The position numbers were made by a program, and so were the translations under genes. A DNA stretch of 64,000 bases from Gemmatimonadota bacterium (GTDB taxonomy: Bacteria > Gemmatimonadota > Gemmatimonadetes > Gemmatimonadales > GWC2-71-9): NCBI GenBank assembly GCA_016704275.1, contig JADJAK010000003.1:62001-126000 (forward strand), read 5' to 3'. The notes under the pieces were generated by a model. That model saw only the letters and a program-made list of their open reading frames with translations, made no database searches and was not told where the DNA came from. The number at the start of each line of letters is the position of its first letter. Within the stretch, counting starts at the first letter, position 1. Below are positions 8,336-16,907 of the stretch, piece after piece.

Positions 8336-9291
8336 CCACCGCGCGCGACCCAGGCTTCGCCGCCGCGTTGCGCGCACGCGTCCAGGGTGACCTGCGCGAG
8401 GGCGAGCCGCTCTCGCGCTGGTCCACCTATCGTATCGGTGGCCCGGCCACCGTGCTCATGCCGGCCAATGCGGAAGACGTTGCGATCGCCGTGCGGATGG
8501 CGGCTGAGGCAGGCGTGCCCTGGTTCGCCCTCGGACTCGGCTCCAACCTCCTCTTTCCCGACGCCGGCCTCGATGCGCTGGTGATTCGCATGGGGAAGGG
8601 GCTCGATGCGCTCCGTCAGGAGGGCGATCGCTGGACCCTGGGAGCCGGGCTGCCGGCGCCACTCGCCGCCAAGCGGACCGCAGCGGCGGGGTGGGCCGGC
8701 ATCCACAAGATGGTGGGCGTGCCAGGGAGTGTCGGCGGGGGGATCGTGATGAACGCCGGCTGCCACGGGGCCGAGTGGCGCGACACCGTGGTCTCGGTCC
8801 TGGTCATGGACGCCGATGGGCAGGACCGCGTTGTCTCGGCGGCGGAGGCCGGCTTCTCCTATCGGCGCAGCCAGCTTGGACACGTCGTCGTGCTCGAGAC
8901 GACGTGCGCGCTTGTTGCCGCGGACCCGACCCACCTCGAGGCCGAGACGGAAGAGCTGTACAAGTGGCGCCGCGACGGCACCCCGTTCAACCAGCCCTGC
9001 TGCGGCTCGGTCTTCCAGAATCCGGTACTGCCAGCCGTGTGGGCCGAGGGCAACCCGCGCACCAGCGGGCAGTGCATCGACGCGACGGGCCTCAAGGGAC
9101 TCCGCGTCGGCGGCGTCGAGGTCTCGCCGATGCACGCCAACTACTTCGTCAATACCGGTGAAGGCACCGCCGCCGACGTGATCGCATTGATGGGTGAGGT
9201 GCGGGCGCGGGTGCAGGCTCGGTGGGGAGTGGAGTTGGTGCCGGAGGTGAAGCTGATTGGGGTCGATGGGAGTGTTGTGGGGCTGTCGTAG
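8332..9291 (+). CDS. murB: UDP-N-acetylenolpyruvoylglucosamine reductase
   Basis: MurB is an FAD enzyme that reduces UDP-GlcNAc-enolpyruvate to UDP-MurNAc in the cytoplasm, a committed step of peptidoglycan synthesis. The 319-residue reading has YRIGGPA, the FAD-binding GLGSNLLFPDAG and GVPGSVGGGIVMNAG, the SYRRS segment, a GSVFQNP motif with the catalytic serine, and HANYFVNTGEGTAADV near the end. The GTG start overlaps the carB stop (GTGA), the coupling used throughout the window. An ATG-less extension to 8299 is possible but lies inside carB. The stop TAG is the first unit of a heptamer array. Confidence 0.95.
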   Translation: MTTARDPGFAAALRARVQGDLREGEPLSRWSTYRIGGPATVLMPANAEDVAIAVRMAAEAGVPWFALGLGSNLLFPDAGLDALVIRMGKGLDALRQEGDRWTLGAGLPAPLAAKRTAAAGWAGIHKMVGVPGSVGGGIVMNAGCHGAEWRDTVVSVLVMDADGQDRVVSAAEAGFSYRRSQLGHVVVLETTCALVAADPTHLEAETEELYKWRRDGTPFNQPCCGSVFQNPVLPAVWAEGNPRTSGQCIDATGLKGLRVGGVEVSPMHANYFVNTGEGTAADVIALMGEVRARVQARWGVELVPEVKLIGVDGSVVGLS

Positions 9292-9430
9292 GTCGTAGGT
9301 CGTAAGTCGTAGGTCGTAGGTCCTCCAAGGCTGTCATCCCGAGCGCAGCGAGGGACCTGCGTTCCGGCGGGTACGCAGATCCCTCACGTTGCTCGGGATG
9401 ACTTACGACTTACGACCTACGACTTACGAC
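9285..9430. repeat. Heptamer-array inverted repeat enclosing a hairpin core (locus a)
   Basis: Left array: five 7-mers GTCGTAG/GTCGTAA at 9285-9319. Right array: four reverse-complement 7-mers at 9403-9430. Between them lies a 70-base imperfect palindrome (9333-9402) whose ends GTCATCCCGAGC and GCTCGGGATGAC pair perfectly. The array units contain the murB stop (TAG 9289-9291) and the kinase stop (9424-9426, minus strand). The genes converge here, so the transcript could act as a bidirectional terminator, although no T tract is present. Confidence 0.85.
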
Positions 9431-12030
9431 TTCTTTGCCACCGTATCCGCCCTGATCCGCTCCGCCTCGCCCTTCCTCCCCAGCGCCTCATACTCCGCCG
9501 CCAGATCCGTTCGCGCTGCCTTCAGGTAGGACACCGACGGCTCCGCTTGCGTGACCAGGATGTCGAACCCCGCCTTCGTTTCGTCCAGCGCTTCCTGGTA
9601 TCGCGTCTGCCGCAGCAACGAGCGCCCGAGCTTGAGCCGGGCGATCGCAGTGTTGACGTGGGTGGCGCCCTGCGATGCGGTGAAGATCCGCTTCGCCTCG
9701 CGGAACTGCGCTTCGGCGGCACGATAGTCTTCGCGGCCATTGGCGACGGCGCCAAGGTTCGAGATGGCGATGCCGGTGCGCCAGTCGTCGGGCCCGTGCA
9801 CCTGCTGGTAGATCGCACGGACCCGTCGGTACGACGCCTCGGCCTCATCGAACTGTTTGGCGGCCAGGTCGAGCGACGCCAGTTCGTTGAGGGCCGATGC
9901 CACGCGCGGGTGATTCGGACCCGCCGTGCGCAGCTGGATCGCGAGCGCTTCGCTCAGCAGCGCGCGTGCTTCGTCGGGACGCTCGAGCCGGCTGACCGCG
10001 CGCCCGACCTGCGTGATCGCCGAAGCCGTCGTGGGATTGTCGGTACCGTACCAGGCGCGGATGATGTCCAATGCCTGGCGTTGCTCCTGCTCGGAGAGCG
10101 CGTAGTCGCCGCGCTGGAAGGCGCTGGCGCCAAGGTTGGTGTGGATCTCTGCCACCGAGGGATGGCGTGGCCCACGGGTGGCGAGCAGCAAGGGGAGCGC
10201 CTCACGATGCAGCGAGTCGGCGCGCGCGTACTCGCCGGCGTAGAAATAGGTGGCGGCGAGGTGCACCATCGCGGTGGCGCGGAGCAGCGGGTCGGCGGTC
10301 CGACGAGCCACGAGCACCGAGTCCTGGATCGCTCGGGCCGCGGGGTACTCGCCACGTTCCTGCAGCACCGCGCCGAGCGCCGCCATCGCCTCGACAATCG
10401 CGGGGTCATCGGCGGGGTAGGTCGTGCGCGCCATCGCCAGGCCTGCGCGCACCAGCGACTCCGCGGGCGCCAGTTGTGCCTGATCGACGCGGAGGAGGCC
10501 GAGCGCCACCAATCCCGCGGCGACGTCGCGATGGATCGGGCCGTGCAAGGCGCGTTGCCGAGCCAGGGAGCGGGTGAGCAACGAGTCGGCGCGGTCGTAG
10601 TCACCGAGATGCTGGTGGATCGTGCCCAGCGTCGCGTACAGCTCGGCCTGGCCCTCGGGGTCCCGATCGAGCACCGCGGCTTCCTGTTCGCCGCGCTCGA
10701 GCAAGCTGCGCACCGAGAGCGAGTCTGCCGGGCCGGCGTCGTCACTGCCGCCAGAGAAGAGCCCCATCGTGAAGCGCTGAATCCGCTCGGCTCGGCGCGC
10801 CTCGAGTTGCGCCGCGTCGCGGGCGTCCGCGAGGCGCATCGTGTAGTAGGTCACCATGCCGATCGCCGCGATGGCCACGGCCGTGGCGGCCGAGACCTCG
10901 CGCCACCGGCGCCGGAGCAACTTGCCGGTGCGATACCGCCAGCGCGCCGGATGGGCCTCGAGTGGTTCGCCTGCGAGGAAATGGTCAATGTCCCGCGCGA
11001 ACGCCTCGACCGTGCCATAGCGCAGCATCGGGTCGCGCTGGATCGCGGTGAGCGTGAGGATGTCGAGGTCGCGCCAGGTGGCGTCGTTCCCGGTCCGGCG
11101 GCCATGCCGTGCGGCGGCAAGGGAGGGTCGAACCGGGGGCTCGGTCAGGCGACGCGCAATGGTATCGGCGCCCCCGAACGGGCGCTGCCCGGCAAGCAAC
11201 TCGTAGAGGATCACCCCGAGGGCATGGACGTCAGTCTGCGCGCTGACAATCCCTTCGGCGATCTGTTCCGGCGCGGCGTAGGCGGGAGTGAGTAGGCCGG
11301 CACCGGTCTGCGTCTGCACCGGGTCCTCGGTGTCCTCGAGTTGCTTGGCGATGCCGAAATCGAGAAGGGCCACGCGCCCATCAGCGCCCACGAGAATGTT
11401 GGACGGCTTCAGGTCGCGGTGGATGACGGCCCGCGCGTGGGCATACTGCACCGCCTCGCACGCGGCCCGCAACAGCTGGAGCCGCTCCGTGATCGACAGC
11501 TGGCGGCGCTCGCAGTAATCCGTCAGATGCTCGCCCTCGACATACTCCATCACGAACCACGGTGTCCCATCCTCGAGCGCGCCGGCGTCGTGCAACTGCG
11601 CGATGCCCGGGTGCACCAGGCGCGCCAACGTCCGCTGCTCCCGTCGAAAGCGCGCTCGGCGCGCTGGTGAGAGCCAGGCATCGCGGAGGATCTTCAGCGC
11701 AGCCTCGGTGCCGAGGTCATCGCGGGTGACGAGATAGACGATCCCCATCCCACCCTCGCCGAGCTGGCGCACGATGCGGTATGGCCCGAAGGAGCCGCCG
11801 GCAGGAGTGGTGGGCGCCGCCAGCAGATCGGCTGCCATCGCGCCGATGCCGACGCCGAGCAGGTCGCCTTCGGCCGCATCGGCGACGAGCATCGCACGCA
11901 CCCGGGTCGCAACCTCCGGGTCGTCGCCGGCCCAGGTGTGGAGCATTGCCTCGCGTTGGTCGGCGGGTAGCTCGAGGGCCCGGTGGAAGAGGGCCATGGC
12001 GCGTGCATGGCGTGCCGCCGGTGAGGTCAT
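9424..12030 (-). CDS. Membrane Ser/Thr protein kinase with periplasmic TPR domain
   Basis: A Hanks-type kinase of 868 residues. The cytoplasmic domain has the GEGGMG loop (91-96), the catalytic lysine K113, HRDLKPSN (D206), DFG (224-226) and an APE motif near 253. One membrane helix lies at about 380-397. The remaining 470 residues are TPR-like repeats that should face the periplasm. The ATG at 12030 overlaps the stop of the ECF sigma gene (ATGA); the frame stays open far upstream, but only by reading through the sigma gene in another frame. Such kinases are commonly paired with this sigma type. Substrates are unknown. Confidence 0.88.
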   Translation of the reverse strand: MTSPAARHARAMALFHRALELPADQREAMLHTWAGDDPEVATRVRAMLVADAAEGDLLGVGIGAMAADLLAAPTTPAGGSFGPYRIVRQLGEGGMGIVYLVTRDDLGTEAALKILRDAWLSPARRARFRREQRTLARLVHPGIAQLHDAGALEDGTPWFVMEYVEGEHLTDYCERRQLSITERLQLLRAACEAVQYAHARAVIHRDLKPSNILVGADGRVALLDFGIAKQLEDTEDPVQTQTGAGLLTPAYAAPEQIAEGIVSAQTDVHALGVILYELLAGQRPFGGADTIARRLTEPPVRPSLAAARHGRRTGNDATWRDLDILTLTAIQRDPMLRYGTVEAFARDIDHFLAGEPLEAHPARWRYRTGKLLRRRWREVSAATAVAIAAIGMVTYYTMRLADARDAAQLEARRAERIQRFTMGLFSGGSDDAGPADSLSVRSLLERGEQEAAVLDRDPEGQAELYATLGTIHQHLGDYDRADSLLTRSLARQRALHGPIHRDVAAGLVALGLLRVDQAQLAPAESLVRAGLAMARTTYPADDPAIVEAMAALGAVLQERGEYPAARAIQDSVLVARRTADPLLRATAMVHLAATYFYAGEYARADSLHREALPLLLATRGPRHPSVAEIHTNLGASAFQRGDYALSEQEQRQALDIIRAWYGTDNPTTASAITQVGRAVSRLERPDEARALLSEALAIQLRTAGPNHPRVASALNELASLDLAAKQFDEAEASYRRVRAIYQQVHGPDDWRTGIAISNLGAVANGREDYRAAEAQFREAKRIFTASQGATHVNTAIARLKLGRSLLRQTRYQEALDETKAGFDILVTQAEPSVSYLKAARTDLAAEYEALGRKGEAERIRADTVAKKS

Positions 12031-12557
12031 GCGGGCGCGGCACCGAGTTCGGTGGCGAGCCACGCCCGGGCCGCGCGCCAGTCGCGCAGCACCGTGGCCT
12101 CGGAAATGGTCAGCAGCTCGGCGATTTCCTCGACACTGAGTCCGCCGAAGTAACGCGCCTCCACCACGGCCGCCTGGCGCGGCGACAACTTGGCGAGGTC
12201 CGCCAGCGACGCGTCGAGCGCGAGCAGACTGCCGGCCGTGCCGAGGTGGTTGGTCAGCTCCTCGTCGAAGGTGACCAGGATGGCGTCGGGGCCGCCGCGC
12301 TTCACGGCGTGGCGTTGGCGCGCCGCTTCGACCAGCACCTGGCGCATCGCCCGGGCGGCGATGCGGCGAAAGTGCAGTGCGGAGGTGACTTCGAATCCGG
12401 GCGAGCGGGCGAGCTTGGCCCACGCCTCGTGCACCAGCGCGGTCGGATTGAGCGTGGCGGTGGGATGGTCGCGGCGCACCTGCGCCGCCAGCGCCCGCAA
12501 TTCGGCGTAGGCGGCAGTGAAGAGGACGTCGAGGGTGTCGCGATCGACTCGGGACAT
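12027..12557 (-). CDS. ECF-type RNA polymerase sigma factor
   Basis: A 176-residue extracytoplasmic-function sigma factor. Region 2 covers about residues 8-75 (LRALAAQVRRDH..ATLNPTALVHEAW). Region 4 covers about 120-170, with LSPRQAAVVEARYFGGLSVEEI and a helix-turn-helix. It resembles the TIGR02999-like group that is encoded next to Ser/Thr kinases and usually lacks a classical anti-sigma factor. Its stop overlaps the kinase start, so the two are co-translated. It is divergent from a lipoprotein gene 180 bases away, a possible target. I saw no duplicated promoter motif to prove this. Confidence 0.9.
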   Translation of the reverse strand: MSRVDRDTLDVLFTAAYAELRALAAQVRRDHPTATLNPTALVHEAWAKLARSPGFEVTSALHFRRIAARAMRQVLVEAARQRHAVKRGGPDAILVTFDEELTNHLGTAGSLLALDASLADLAKLSPRQAAVVEARYFGGLSVEEIAELLTISEATVLRDWRAARAWLATELGAAPA

Positions 12558-12736
12558 GCAGGGGCGTCCTCAAGGGGGAGGCGCTGGGGAAGGTCGGATG
12601 GACTGGGGTTGGAGACCTTCCGAATCTACCGCCTGCCGGCGGGGCGGGGGAGAGGCGGCGGGCGGATCGTGACGGAATCGCGGGGGTTCCAGCGCAAAGG
12701 AGAGTAAGCCTGAGCTTTTCCCCAATGGAGGTCCCC

Positions 12737-13630
12737 ATGCGCCGTCTCGTTCTCTCGCTCTCCCTGGCCATCCTCACCGCCTGTGGCGGCGGCTCCCCCA
12801 CCGGCCCCGGCGGGGGCGGCAACGGGACCGACAAGGTCACCGCCTCGATCGACGGGCAGGCCTTTACGGGGGGGACGGTGCTGGCGGTGCCGGTGTCGAC
12901 CGTGCCGGGGAGTCTTGGCTTCCAGGCGACCCAGGTGGTCGGCAGCACGGCTCGGACGATCGCGGTGTACCTCGCCTTCATCCCCGGCCCTGGGACCTAT
13001 CCGTTGGGGATGAACATCGGCACCTCCCCGGGCGGGACGGTCTCGGTGACGAGCGGCGTGAGTTCCTTCACGACCCCGCTCTCGGGTGCCGCCGGCAGCG
13101 TCACCATCACCTCACTCACATCGACCCGCGTGGTGGGGACGTTCACCTTCACGGCCACGGCGACCACCGGCTCGGCCACCACCACGGTGACCAACGGCGT
13201 CTTCGATGTTCCGCTCTCCACCGGCTACGTCGTGCCGACGGCCGACCTCGCCGGCAGCACGATGACCGCGACGATCAACGGCACGCCGCAGGTGGGTGCC
13301 ACGTTGAGCGGCATCGGCGGCAACTCGACGACGCGGGTCGTGGGCGCGATGAACCTGGACTATTCGATCAGCATCACGGTCGGTCCGGTCACCGCGACGG
13401 GATCGGGCGCGCTCACCGGCTTCACGGTGCCGACGCGGCGGATCATGATCACCCGGGTGGGGACCGCGCAGTCATGGGGCGGCGTGGGCAATGATACCGG
13501 GACGCTCACCATCACCACGCTGACGCCGACCCGAATCGCCGGCACCTTCTCCGGCACGCTGGCACCCAATGCCCAGACGACCGGGACGATGACGGTGGCG
13601 AATGGGGCGTTTGATGTGAGGACGCCGTAG
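12737..13630 (+). CDS. Predicted lipoprotein with two tandem beta-rich repeats
   Basis: A secreted protein of 297 residues with a lipoprotein signal peptide (SLAILTAC, cysteine at about 16) followed by a Gly/Pro-rich linker. Two homologous segments follow, each starting TA(S/T)I(D/N)G. They end in GSVTITSLTSTRVVGTFTF..NGVFDV and GTLTITTLTPTRIAGTFSG..NGAFDV, so the gene contains an internal duplication of about 130 residues. The Thr/Ser/Gly-rich composition suggests beta structure. The ATG at 12737 is preferred over 12725 because GGAGG (12727-12731) sits ahead of it. No function is recognised. Confidence 0.8.
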   Translation: MRRLVLSLSLAILTACGGGSPTGPGGGGNGTDKVTASIDGQAFTGGTVLAVPVSTVPGSLGFQATQVVGSTARTIAVYLAFIPGPGTYPLGMNIGTSPGGTVSVTSGVSSFTTPLSGAAGSVTITSLTSTRVVGTFTFTATATTGSATTTVTNGVFDVPLSTGYVVPTADLAGSTMTATINGTPQVGATLSGIGGNSTTRVVGAMNLDYSISITVGPVTATGSGALTGFTVPTRRIMITRVGTAQSWGGVGNDTGTLTITTLTPTRIAGTFSGTLAPNAQTTGTMTVANGAFDVRTP

Positions 13631-13632
13631 CG

Positions 13633-13827
13633 GATGATGGAGGATGGATGATGGAGGATGGATTGTGGTTGTCATCCTGAGCGGAGCCCGCGAAGCGGGC
13701 GTAGTCGAAGGACCTCTTTCCCGGCGTGCGGAGAGAGGTCCTTCGACTGCGCAGCCCGGTGGGCTGCTTCGCTCAGGATGACAACAGTTCAGGCAGGACG
13801 CCCCAATCCATCATCCATCATCCATCA
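13633..13827. repeat. Heptamer-array inverted repeat enclosing a hairpin core (locus b)
   Basis: Left array: alternating 7-mers GATGATG and GAGGATG (13633-13660). Right array: three TCCATCA 7-mers (13807-13827). The core 13668-13785 has 15-bp perfect ends (GTTGTCATCCTGAGC and its complement). Inner arms built on GAAGGACCTCTTTC and GAGAGAGGTCCTTC also pair. The response-regulator stop (13825-13827) is the last array unit. The flanking genes converge. Confidence 0.85.
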
Positions 13828-14526
13828 GTCCGTCTTCACCCGATACCCCGTCTTCCGCACCGTCAGGATGTGCACCGGATTGGCGGGGTCCGCTTCGAGC
13901 TTCCGGCGCAACTCGAGGATGTGAACGTCGACGGTGCGCGAGACGATGTCGGGTTCGTACTGCCACACCGCGTCGAGCAACTCGGCGCGGGTGGCCACGC
14001 GTCCTTCCCGGCGCAGCAGCGCGACCAGCAGGTCGTATTCGCGGGGCCGCAGTGCGACTGCCTCGCCGTCGCGCAGCACCACGTGCGTCCCGGTGTCGAC
14101 GCTGACCGTGCCGAACTGCCACCGTTCGCTCGCCGCCCTCGGCTCGCTGGGGTGCACTGGGCGGCGTCGGAGCATCGCGTTGACCCGGGCCAGCAGTTCC
14201 GGCAACGAGAACGGCTTGATGACGTAGTCGTCGGCGCCGAGGCGGAAGCCGCGCAACCGGTCGGTCTCGGCGGCCCGGGCCGACAGCACCAGCACGGCGA
14301 CATCGTGTCCCTCCTCGCGGAGGGTGCGCAGCACGGTGAAGCCGTCCATGTGCGGCAGCATCAGGTCGAGCAGGATCAGCTCGGGGTCCCACCGCCGCGC
14401 CTGCGACAACCCTTCCAGTCCGTTGGTCGCGATCCGTACCTCATGACCGTCATGGGTCAGATTGAGTCGCAGCCCTTCGGCCAGTCCCGGATTGTCCTCG
14501 ACCACCAAGATTCTGCGCATCGTCAT
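13825..14526 (-). CDS. OmpR/PhoB-family response regulator
   Basis: A DNA-binding regulator of 233 residues. The receiver domain (about 4-118) has the acidic pair E10/D11, phosphoacceptor D54 (LLDLMLPHMDG) and the KPF lysine. A winged-helix output domain (about 140-230) ends VRKTGYRVKTD with RTVDVHILELRRKLE as recognition region. The start at 14526 overlaps the histidine kinase stop (ATGA). A second ATG at 14520 would remove only two residues. It forms a two-component system with the upstream kinase. The signal and regulon are unknown. Confidence 0.93.
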   Translation of the reverse strand: MTMRRILVVEDNPGLAEGLRLNLTHDGHEVRIATNGLEGLSQARRWDPELILLDLMLPHMDGFTVLRTLREEGHDVAVLVLSARAAETDRLRGFRLGADDYVIKPFSLPELLARVNAMLRRRPVHPSEPRAASERWQFGTVSVDTGTHVVLRDGEAVALRPREYDLLVALLRREGRVATRAELLDAVWQYEPDIVSRTVDVHILELRRKLEADPANPVHILTVRKTGYRVKTD

Positions 14527-16133
14527 TCTCCTGCCATCAGGGGGAGCGTGACCCGGAAGCACGCACCGTGTGGAGCCACCTCCTCGATCTGCACCGAGCC
14601 GTGGTGCAGCAGGACCAGTTGGCGGACGACGGCGAGCCCGATGCCGCTGCCGCTGCCTTCGCCACGCTCGAACGGCTCCCAGATCCGCTCCCGATCCTGC
14701 GGCGGGATGCCCGGTCCCTGATCCGCCACGGCGAACTCGAGGACGGTGGTGTCGTGCCGTGAACTCACGTGGACGGTGCCGCCACTGCCACCGTGACGGA
14801 TCGCGTTGTCGAGCAGGTTGATCAGGATGCGGCGAACCGCATCCCCGTCGAGGGTCGCCATCGGCCCCGGCGTGATGGTCGTTTCGAGCACGATCCGATG
14901 CGCCCGCGCCAAGGGTTCGAAGAGGGCGGCGACTTCGCGCACCAGGCGGTCGACATCCTCCGGGCGCGGTGAGAGTCGATGCGCCGGGCGCCCCACGCGC
15001 GACAGCGCCAGCACGTTCTCGACCATCTGCCCCAGGTGACGCGTCTCGCGCACGATCGTGTCCAGTGCACCGCGTTGGGCCGCCTCGCCACCGGCCCGTT
15101 CCAGCAGCAGGGTCTCGGCGAAGAGCTGGATGTTGGCCAGCGGCGTGCGGAGCTCGTGCGAGATGCTCGATGTGAACTCTTCGCGCAGTCGACTGAGCGC
15201 CACGGCGCGCCACGCCGTGACGGCGGCGGCGCTCACCAGCAGCAGGGCCAGCGCGACGGCCAGCGCGACCCGCGCACCGGGCAGCGGTGGATATCCTCCC
15301 GGCATCAGGACCGGCACTGCACTCGGCAGGATGGCGTAGGTGATGCGCGCCATCAACGGTCCGAGGACCAGACGGTCACTCTTCCAGTTGCCGTTGGCGA
15401 CATTGCCCGACTCGAGCAGCACCTCACCATGATCGCCGAACACCCGGACCGCGATCGGCTGCGAGTTGCTGTCGGTCGGCGCCATGCGCAGCGAGTCGCG
15501 CAGCCGCATGAAGGCGTTCAGCGTCGGGGTGATCGGCAGGCGGAGCACCTTGTCGCGAAAGCGGGCGAGTGGGATCTCGAGCCCGACCCAGCGTTTCCCG
15601 CCGCGCTCACGTTCAACGAAGGCGATCGACGTGTCAGCGCCGCGTGCGATGACCGTGCCGAAATAGGTGGCATCCCTGGCGCGCGGCTTGCCAAGGCGGG
15701 TGCGCAGCGACGTGGAGAGGATCGCATCGGCGGTGTCGCCCTTGGAGGTGGCGATCGCCGCGACGCTGTCGAAGACGAAGTAGCGATGCGGCGCCAGCTC
15801 GAGCACGTACGGTGAGAACGCCTCGGCACCGGTCAGTGTGGCAATCGAGTCGGACGTCAGCTGTCCCTTCGCCACCAGGGCCCGCTGTGCGCCGCGCAGC
15901 AGCGTGCGCAGGTCGATGAAGGTCCGGCTCTGCACGCTACCGGCGTACGAGTCGGCGAGGTAGGCGGCGTGGTCGCGGAGCGTCTCGTCGGCGGTGGCGC
16001 GGTGGCGCATCATCGTCGTCCAGAGAAACCACGCCCCCCAGCCGATGATCAGGACAGCCAGCAACGAGGCGCCGCCGACCAGGAATTCAGGACGGCGGCG
16101 CCAGTCGCGCAGCGAGCGGGGAGAGAAAGGCAT
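14523..16133 (-). CDS. Two-component sensor histidine kinase
   Basis: An inner-membrane sensor of 536 residues. Membrane helices lie at about 17-41 and 287-309, enclosing a periplasmic domain of roughly 245 residues. The dimerisation domain has H326 in SSISHELRTPLANIQ. The ATPase domain shows the N box INLLDNAIRHG, the G1 box DQGPGIP and SGIGLAVVRQL. There is little or no HAMP between TM2 and the H box. It is the partner of the overlapping OmpR-type regulator. The periplasmic domain has no recognisable ligand motif. Confidence 0.93.
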   Translation of the reverse strand: MPFSPRSLRDWRRRPEFLVGGASLLAVLIIGWGAWFLWTTMMRHRATADETLRDHAAYLADSYAGSVQSRTFIDLRTLLRGAQRALVAKGQLTSDSIATLTGAEAFSPYVLELAPHRYFVFDSVAAIATSKGDTADAILSTSLRTRLGKPRARDATYFGTVIARGADTSIAFVERERGGKRWVGLEIPLARFRDKVLRLPITPTLNAFMRLRDSLRMAPTDSNSQPIAVRVFGDHGEVLLESGNVANGNWKSDRLVLGPLMARITYAILPSAVPVLMPGGYPPLPGARVALAVALALLLVSAAAVTAWRAVALSRLREEFTSSISHELRTPLANIQLFAETLLLERAGGEAAQRGALDTIVRETRHLGQMVENVLALSRVGRPAHRLSPRPEDVDRLVREVAALFEPLARAHRIVLETTITPGPMATLDGDAVRRILINLLDNAIRHGGSGGTVHVSSRHDTTVLEFAVADQGPGIPPQDRERIWEPFERGEGSGSGIGLAVVRQLVLLHHGSVQIEEVAPHGACFRVTLPLMAGE

Positions 16134-16211
16134 CCCGTCAAAGGTACTCCCCAGGCCCGCTCTCCGGGGGCGGCCTGACAGGGCTCTGACCAGCCTCCCG
16201 GGCCGGTCGGG

Positions 16212-16601
16212 TCATGCGGTGTCGCGGTGTGGCCGAGACTCGGCGGCGACGGCGAGGAGGACCGCGATCAGCAACACGCTGTACTCCATCCCGTTCCGGC
16301 CGCCCCCCACCACGAACCATCCTTCCGTCGCGTGAATCAGGACGATGCCGGTGGCGAGTTCTGCCACGAAGAGCAGCGAGACCAGGCGTCGTCGCCAGCC
16401 GAACCAGAGAGCCACGGCCCCGGCGAGTTCGGCGCCAGTGATCGCGGCCGCAAGCAACTCACCGACGGGGAGGTGGAGCGAGGCGAGCCATTGCCCGAAG
16501 CCGCGCACGCGCTCTGGCGACGCCGCGCGATACGCTCCGTGCGCCGCCATGAGGCAGGCCACCACTCGGCGCAAGATGGCCAGCACCGTGGTGGCCGACA
16601 T
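16212..16601 (-). CDS. DoxX-family membrane protein
   Basis: A small polytopic membrane protein of 129 residues with about four hydrophobic helices. Its GFGQWLASLHLP and GAELAGAVALWFGW segments fit the DoxX/SURF4-like family. Family members have been linked to redox or thiosulfate metabolism, but most are uncharacterised. MSATTVLAIL was chosen as the start because the 43 upstream residues are Arg/Pro-rich and non-membrane. The leader contains a strong stem-loop. Confidence 0.72.
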   Translation of the reverse strand: MSATTVLAILRRVVACLMAAHGAYRAASPERVRGFGQWLASLHLPVGELLAAAITGAELAGAVALWFGWRRRLVSLLFVAELATGIVLIHATEGWFVVGGGRNGMEYSVLLIAVLLAVAAESRPHRDTA

Positions 16602-16907
16602 TGGGGACTCCGGCTGGGGAGGGGAACTTCCGCTGCGGCGCTGACGCCGCCCGGTGAGGGCGGCGTCCGGCCGCCGGAACCACCGAAGGAGCGGCAACCC
16701 CTGGGGAGTGGAACCGACGACCGGATACATGCACGCACATGGAGGTCAGGCTGCGTGGCCCTTCCCTCCGCAATCAGAATGGCCCCGCGGAGGAATCGGG
16801 AACAGGGGGGTCGTGTAAGGGGACGGTATGCAACCGGTTCGGGCAGTGCTGACGTCCTGCTGACGTGCGGCCCGTGCGCCGAGCGCGTCGGGGCGTTTGC
16901 TTGTCGC
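16602..16907. other. Intergenic region between DoxX and propeller genes
   Basis: These 306 bases separate divergent genes and contain no convincing gene. Near the DoxX side, 16643-16667 is a perfect 10-bp stem (GACGCCGCCC and its complement, 5-base loop). TTCCG (16628-16632) and CGGAA (16675-16679) close it further out. On the minus strand it forms a leader hairpin about 27-75 bases before the DoxX start. Near the propeller side TGCTGACGT occurs twice within 22 bases. No confident promoter or known riboswitch was recognised. Confidence 0.5.

Noticed and set aside
4811..8377. 1,188-codon minus-strand frame opposite carB
   Set aside because: Shadow of the high-GC third positions of carB; repetitive Arg/His/Asp composition and no motif.
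12031..12981. N-terminal extension of the Ser/Thr kinase
   Set aside because: It reads through the sigma gene in a wrong frame; the ATG overlapping the sigma stop is the natural start.
13668..13785. Insertion sequence
   Set aside because: Only a non-coding palindrome is present; no transposase or target duplication was seen.
16679..16720. Glycine-riboswitch-like string ACCGAAGGAGC
   Set aside because: The surrounding conserved stems are missing and the downstream gene is not glycine-related.
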